Positions 28,006-32,770 of a DNA stretch of 32,770 nucleotides are shown in pieces (position 1 is the stretch's first letter; every line of letters begins with the position of its first letter). The position numbers were made by a program, and so were the translations under genes. This stretch comes from Chitinophaga pinensis. Lineage in GTDB: Bacteria > Bacteroidota > Bacteroidia > NS11-12g > UBA9320. The stretch is taken from NCBI GenBank assembly GCA_945878925.1, contig CAMDXE010000009.1:1-32770 (forward strand), given 5' to 3'. A model generated the notes under the pieces. It saw only the letters and a program-made list of their open reading frames with translations, had not been told where the DNA came from and did no database searches.

Positions 28006-30983
28006 ATGCGGATACTCTTTTTATTGATATGTTTTTTTAGTTACAATCTTTTATCAGCCCAAGGTTGGGATTGGGGGATTGACGTGGCTCAAAAGAAAGG
28101 CTTACCTAGGATATTTAATCATCAGGTTGATAGCTTTGGTAACAGTTATTTAACTACAAATGGCAATGGCTCTAATGATATGGTCTTAAAATCAACTAAT
28201 GGTGATTCCGCTTCTTACATTAAATATGTCCGAAAACTTATAAAACTTAATAGGAAAGGCAAGAAAATATGGGATAAATCTTTACCACCTGGTAATTTTA
28301 TATTTTTATTAAACCGGGAAAATGAACTATACATCATTCTTGAGCAAACAAGAAGCTACTCTGATTTTAAATTTGCCAATAAAACTACCAAAAATCCAAT
28401 CTCTCCCAGTTTGTTAAATAAATATTATTTATTAAAATATGACAAAAATGGAAATGAAAAGGATTTAATTGAACTTTTTACCTTTCTTATCGCCTTTCAT
28501 TTCTGGATTGGTATCATATAAAGGGTAACCTGCTAATTTTAACTATTAACAGAAACCGAGACTCTAATGATTCCTTAATGTTTAAAAATACCACTATTCC
28601 ACCTAAATTTAATTACAGATATAGCGACCGGATAATTGCCTGCATTGATTTAAAAACTTCAAACCTAAATTGGTATAAATCCTATGCTTTTGATAAATAT
28701 GGCTCCATTGGGCAATATAACTGTTATTTAGATAACAATTATATCTATCTGAATGTTAATTCTATAACTAGCGATGGATATATTTCCCGCCCCCGATTGC
28801 TAAAACTGGATTATTCAGGCGATACTATTATTTCGAAAACCTTTACAGGTACTGTGCCTTCAAACAGAGGTTTACATGTTATTACAAAGAGTAAAAATAA
28901 TGATATACTGATACGGATTGGTATGACAGATACTACGTATCTCGATAATATACAATTCCCTGTAAAGAGGGGTTTGCATAAGTTTGCAATAGTTTGCATG
29001 GATAGTAATTTAAACTATAAATGGCATTGGATGCTTGATTGCGATAATTACGGCACTAATACTGATTTAGTGACGGACAATGATGGCAATATTTTTGTTT
29101 CTACACATTTATTTGATACTGCTTATTCAGGAAACTCCGTTTTTTATGCCGACTATATAAGCATTTTTCTGAACCCGATATTTAAATTAGATAAAAATGG
29201 CAAGTTGATTGAAATAATAAATATAGATGTAGATCAAACTTTGGGGTATGGATACTTAAACATGGATAAATACTCCAACCTATACCTTTATGGCTCCTAT
29301 GCAAATTTTAACAGCCAAATACCCAGAAGCAGCATCCAATTTGGTGATTTTAGATTTCAGGCTTCCTCCAGTACTCAAAATGCCGGGCTATTTTTAGCCA
29401 AATACAATTCCCATAAGCTCCAAATATCCAATAAATCCCTTTGGTGCCCAACGGATAGTTTGGCCGCAGATGCCGATACCATTTATAAATTTTTCAGGTG
29501 GGTGGTGGATGATACCTTAACTTTTTGGGGTAAAAAAATTAATCCAAAATATAATGAAACGGATAAACATAAAGTAACTCTTTTTGGCTATGAAAGGGAT
29601 AGCTGCATGAGTAGGAGAACTGATACATTTAAAGTGTACATACCCCCTGTGGCAAAATTGGATTATTTTGGCATTGCTTGCCGCTATAACCCGGCTATAT
29701 TTAAGGATAAAAGCATTATTGGCTTATTGCCCAATTTATCTTCAAACATTAAGGTAAACTATGGCGATGGGATAGATACGGCTATCAATTCATCCTTATT
29801 TCAATTAAATAATGTGCAAATAAAACACGCTTATATCGATACGGGAATTTTTAAAATTACCTACATCGTAAATTATAAAAATTGTTCGGATACGTTTGTT
29901 TCATCAATCAGAGTTATAGATGCTCCAAAACCTGGATTTGAACTTAGTGAATATAGTGGCTGTGCACCTTTAAGAGTAAAAGTGAAAAACACCTTTGTTG
30001 GTATGTGTGATAGGATATTATGGGAATATGATACCAGCCGGCTTGTGCAAGAAGATAGCTTGTATCAGAACAAAAAAATTGAATTTATTTTTGATAAACC
30101 AGGCAATTATTCCGTAAAGCAAAAGCTATTCGCCCCATCGGGTTGTGTAAGTGAAACCACAAAAACTATTTCAGTTTTAGATGGGTTTAGGGGGAAGGAT
30201 AGTTTGCTCATAAATTATGTAACTGTTAGTAATCAAGATGAGATTACCATAAATTGGAGGAAACTCAATAAAGCCAAAGAATATGAAATATCTGATGGCA
30301 CAAGGTCAAAATTTACAAGAGATACGAACCTTGTCGTTACTAATTATTATACATCCAAAAATAGCTACAGCTTTTCGGTTAGTGGTTTAGATACCTGCAG
30401 AAATTTAATAAAGAGTGATATTTCTAAAACCATTTTGCTAACTGGTTTTTCAGATACTTTTAATAAATTTTCGGTAATCAATTGGTCTCCTTATGAGAAA
30501 TGGCCAAATGGTGTTTCTGAATATTCTATTGAATATTTCAACAACCAATCCAATGTTTTTGAAAGCCTTAGTAATTCGTCATCTTTAAATTATACTGACA
30601 ACCATTTTTTAGAATTAGATAATTCTTTAATTGAAAAATGTTATCGAATAGTTGGTCATCAATCCTTGGGTTCAAATAAATCAGCAAGTAACATTCTTTG
30701 TTTAAAATATCAACCAACCATCTTTGTACCCAATTCATTTAGTCCTAATGGTGACGGGCTAAACGATAAATTTGAAATTGTTTCAATGGGTTTAACTGAA
30801 ATTAAAGTTGAGATTTATAATAGATGGGGTGTATTGCTTTTTGAAACAAATAATGAAAAGAATTACTGGGATGGGACTTATCAAAACACCTCGGTTCCCA
30901 TTGGAGGATACATCGTTTTAGTAAATGCAAAATCAAATCAAGGATCTTATCATTATTCTGGTTCAATTAATATTTTGAGGTAA
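28006..30983 (+). pseudogene. T9SS type B sorting-domain (CHU_C) surface protein with PKD-like region, split by a frameshift near 28473-28520
   Basis: Signal peptide MRILFLLICFFSYNLLSAQ in ORF 28006-28521; remainder in ORF 28578-30983; C-terminus FVPNSFSPNGDGLNDKFEIVSMGLTEIKVEIYNRWGVLLFETNN...YWDGTYQNTSVPIGGYIVLV. Confidence 0.75.
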
Positions 30984-31113
30984 GTTCATATTATTAGTTG
31001 AAAACACATCAACACCGCCATACAATTTGTAAGTTATCTTCTTTTCAATTTAATCCTTCACTAATAGCAAAAAGAGGATAAAATCCAGAACTACAAACAT
31101 TTTAAAAAACCCA

Positions 31114-31144
31114 TTTGAATTTTAGGATGCAATGATTATCTTTG
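31114..31144 (+). promoter_or_regulatory. Bacteroidetes-type promoter for rpsF-rpsR-rplI
   Basis: TTTG (31114-31117), 19-nt spacer, TATCTTTG (31137-31144). Confidence 0.7.
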
Positions 31145-31175
31145 CGGCCCTTAAAACAAAATAGATTCAAAAAAA

Positions 31176-31544
31176 ATGGAATTAAAAAATTATGAATCTG
31201 TAATCATACTAACGCCCGTATTGGCCGAAAAACAGATGCAAGAAGCCCTTGCCTCTTTTCGCCAATTGATTACAGAGCAAGGCGGCAACATTGTCCGCGA
31301 AGAAAACTGGGGATTAACAAAATTGGCTTATCCCATTGCTAAAAAGAGTACAGGTTTTTACCACATCTTCGAATTTAAAGCACCAGGCACTATTGTAGCC
31401 AAGCTCGAATTAGCGTTTCGACGCGACGAACAAGTACTACGTTATTTAACTATTGCCCTCGACAAACACGCCGTATTATACAACGAGCGTCGTAGCAAAG
31501 GCGAATTCAACAAACCAAAAGAAGTTAAGGAGGCCACCGTATGA
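31176..31544 (+). CDS. rpsF: 30S ribosomal protein bS6
   Basis: MELKNYESVIILTPVLAEKQMQEALASFRQLI...NWGLTKLAYPIAKKSTGFYHIFEF; operon context. Confidence 0.96.
   Translation: MELKNYESVIILTPVLAEKQMQEALASFRQLITEQGGNIVREENWGLTKLAYPIAKKSTGFYHIFEFKAPGTIVAKLELAFRRDEQVLRYLTIALDKHAVLYNERRSKGEFNKPKEVKEATV
31526..31533 (+). promoter_or_regulatory. Shine-Dalgarno sequence TAAGGAGG for rpsR
   Basis: 7 nt before ATG 31541. Confidence 0.75.
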
Positions 31545-31822
31545 GCAGAATAAAAAAATCATCCGCACAAGACGATAGTTTTATGTTTAATAACTCGCCT
31601 TTGCAGTTTAAGAAAAAATACTGCAGGTTCAAAAAAAGCGGGATTAAATATATAGATTATAAAAGTTCTGAATTTTTAATGAAATTCGTAAACGACCAAG
31701 GCAAACTTTTACCACGTCGACTTACAGGAACGTCCTTAAAATATCAACGCAAAGTGGCTGAAGCTGTAAAACGCGCCCGACATTTAGCAATTTTACCATT
31801 CATAGGCGATCAATTAAAATAG
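31541..31822 (+). CDS. rpsR: 30S ribosomal protein bS18
   Basis: KKYCRFKKSGIKYIDYKSSEFLMKFVNDQGKLLPRRLTGTSLKYQRKVAEAVKRARHLAILPF. Confidence 0.97.
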   Translation: MSRIKKSSAQDDSFMFNNSPLQFKKKYCRFKKSGIKYIDYKSSEFLMKFVNDQGKLLPRRLTGTSLKYQRKVAEAVKRARHLAILPFIGDQLK

Positions 31823-31826
31823 GAGG
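31821..31826 (+). promoter_or_regulatory. Shine-Dalgarno sequence AGGAGG for rplI
   Basis: 8 nt before ATG 31835. Confidence 0.75.
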
Positions 31827-31834
31827 AAAATAAA

Positions 31835-32278
31835 ATGAAGATTATTTTAAAAGAAGATATAAAAAACTTGGGACAAAAAGACGACGTTGTAGCTGTAAAA
31901 AATGGCTACGGACGTAATTTCTTAATTCCAACAGGAAAAGCTAGCCTAGCTACCGAATCGGCCCTTAAAATTTTGGCCGAAAACATCAAACAAAGCAAAT
32001 ACAAGCAAGAAAAAATTAAAATGCTTGCAACCGAAACAGCTGCCAAGTTAGATGGAACAACTATAAATATTATCACTAAAGCTGGATCGAATGGTAAAAT
32101 ATTTGGTTCGGTAACGACTATACAAATTGCTCAAGCCTTAAAAGACAAAGGATTTGACGTAGATAGACGCAAGATAGTGGTTGACGATATCAAATTTTTG
32201 GGTGAATATACCACGGTTATAAATTTACACCGCGAAATTTCAGTTAATGTAACCCTTAATGTTGCTCTAGAAGCTTAA
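31835..32278 (+). CDS. rplI: 50S ribosomal protein bL9
   Basis: MKIILKEDIKNLGQKDDVVAVKNGYGRNFLIPTGKASLAT. Confidence 0.97.
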   Translation: MKIILKEDIKNLGQKDDVVAVKNGYGRNFLIPTGKASLATESALKILAENIKQSKYKQEKIKMLATETAAKLDGTTINIITKAGSNGKIFGSVTTIQIAQALKDKGFDVDRRKIVVDDIKFLGEYTTVINLHREISVNVTLNVALEA

Positions 32279-32300
32279 AAAAATTTAAGACCATCACCAT

Positions 32301-32333
32301 AAAAAAACCGCTAAGCAATTGGCGGTTTTTTTT
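32301..32333 (+). terminator. Rho-independent terminator after rplI
   Basis: AAAAAAACCGC-loop-GCGGTTTTTTTT. Confidence 0.85.
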
Positions 32334-32502
32334 ATGCCTTTTTGGTAACGATTTGCAGGAATATTTGGTTGGGGGGCAACCTCTTAGCCTACTTTAAGCC
32401 CCCTCTAACTACAAAGCAGCCATCTAAATATACTTACTATTAGATGCTGTTGCTATAATGATACCTGCGTTAAAGTTTTCTTAGTTTGGCACCATTTCCT
32501 TT

Positions 32503-32622
32503 TTATATAGTATTTAGTATTTCTTGAATTTTGAGTTTCAAATCTGCTAAGTCAAATTTTATTATTTCCCATAAGATTTCAGAATCAATCCCAAAGTATT
32601 CATGAATCAAGATGTTTCTCAT
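32503..32622 (-). pseudogene. 5'-truncated HepT-like HEPN (DUF86) toxin fragment
   Basis: Hand translation: MRNILIHEYFGIDSEILWEIIKFDLADLKLKIQEILNTI*; RNILIHEY matches the HEPN RX4HXY motif; in-frame TAG 4 codons upstream of the ATG. Confidence 0.7.
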
Positions 32623-32770
32623 ACCAATAGTGTCCTAAACGTTTTTTATTCAGAGTCAAAGGTATTGGTTTTTCTGTGTTAACGGCATCCAGTTTGTTAT
32701 TTTCAAAAAAGAACCCCCTGTTTGATAAATTGGGGTGGTGGTTCAATGTGTTCTTCGAATGGCCTATCCA
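32600..32770 (-). other. Open reading frame entering from beyond the right edge; C-terminal fragment of an unidentified protein
   Basis: Hand translation: ...IGHSKNTLNHHPNLSNRGFFFENNKLDAVNTEKPIPLTLNKKRLGHYWYEKHLDS*; overlaps the HEPN fragment out of frame. Confidence 0.3.

Noticed and set aside
31145-31175. Possible S6:S18-binding leader RNA upstream of rpsF
   Set aside because: The 5' UTR between the -7 element and ATG is only about 30 nt and shows no convincing CCG-bulge hairpin.

Overview
Chromosomal window from a low-GC Bacteroidetes-type bacterium. This assignment rests on TAnnTTTG -7 promoter elements, type IX secretion (T9SS) C-terminal domains and sparse Shine-Dalgarno use. Most of it is housekeeping: HtrA-type protease, sigma factor plus membrane partner, dapF, pabB-like, NTP transferase, Sir2, MATE, gatB, atpD-atpC, uvrA, rpsF-rpsR-rplI. 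Three accessory layers stand out. (1) There are four toxin-antitoxin (TA) loci or remnants, and three carry toxin lesions: a toxin with a premature TGA at codon 12 (13062-13349, absent from the ORF track), a HigB reading frame with no ATG/GTG/TTG start (about 20163-20444, absent from the track), and a 5'-truncated HepT/HEPN fragment (32503-32622). The only apparently intact toxin is the RelE/ParE-like one at 18436-18744. (2) An XRE regulator is divergent from a T9SS-secreted tyrosinase-like/beta-helix protein. That protein's CuB region is split by a +1 frameshift in a run of 8 G (25854-25861). The next T9SS cargo gene (28006-30983) is also frameshifted, which suggests phase-variable or decaying surface proteins, or assembly indels. 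Two adjacent palindromes lie in the divergent promoter region. (3) Translation-initiation signals are unusual: several near-leaderless genes have TAnnTTTG directly before ATG, some ORF-track TTG starts fall inside the -7 element, and AGGAGG Shine-Dalgarno sequences appear before rpsR and rplI. All family assignments come from reading motifs by eye; no database search was run.
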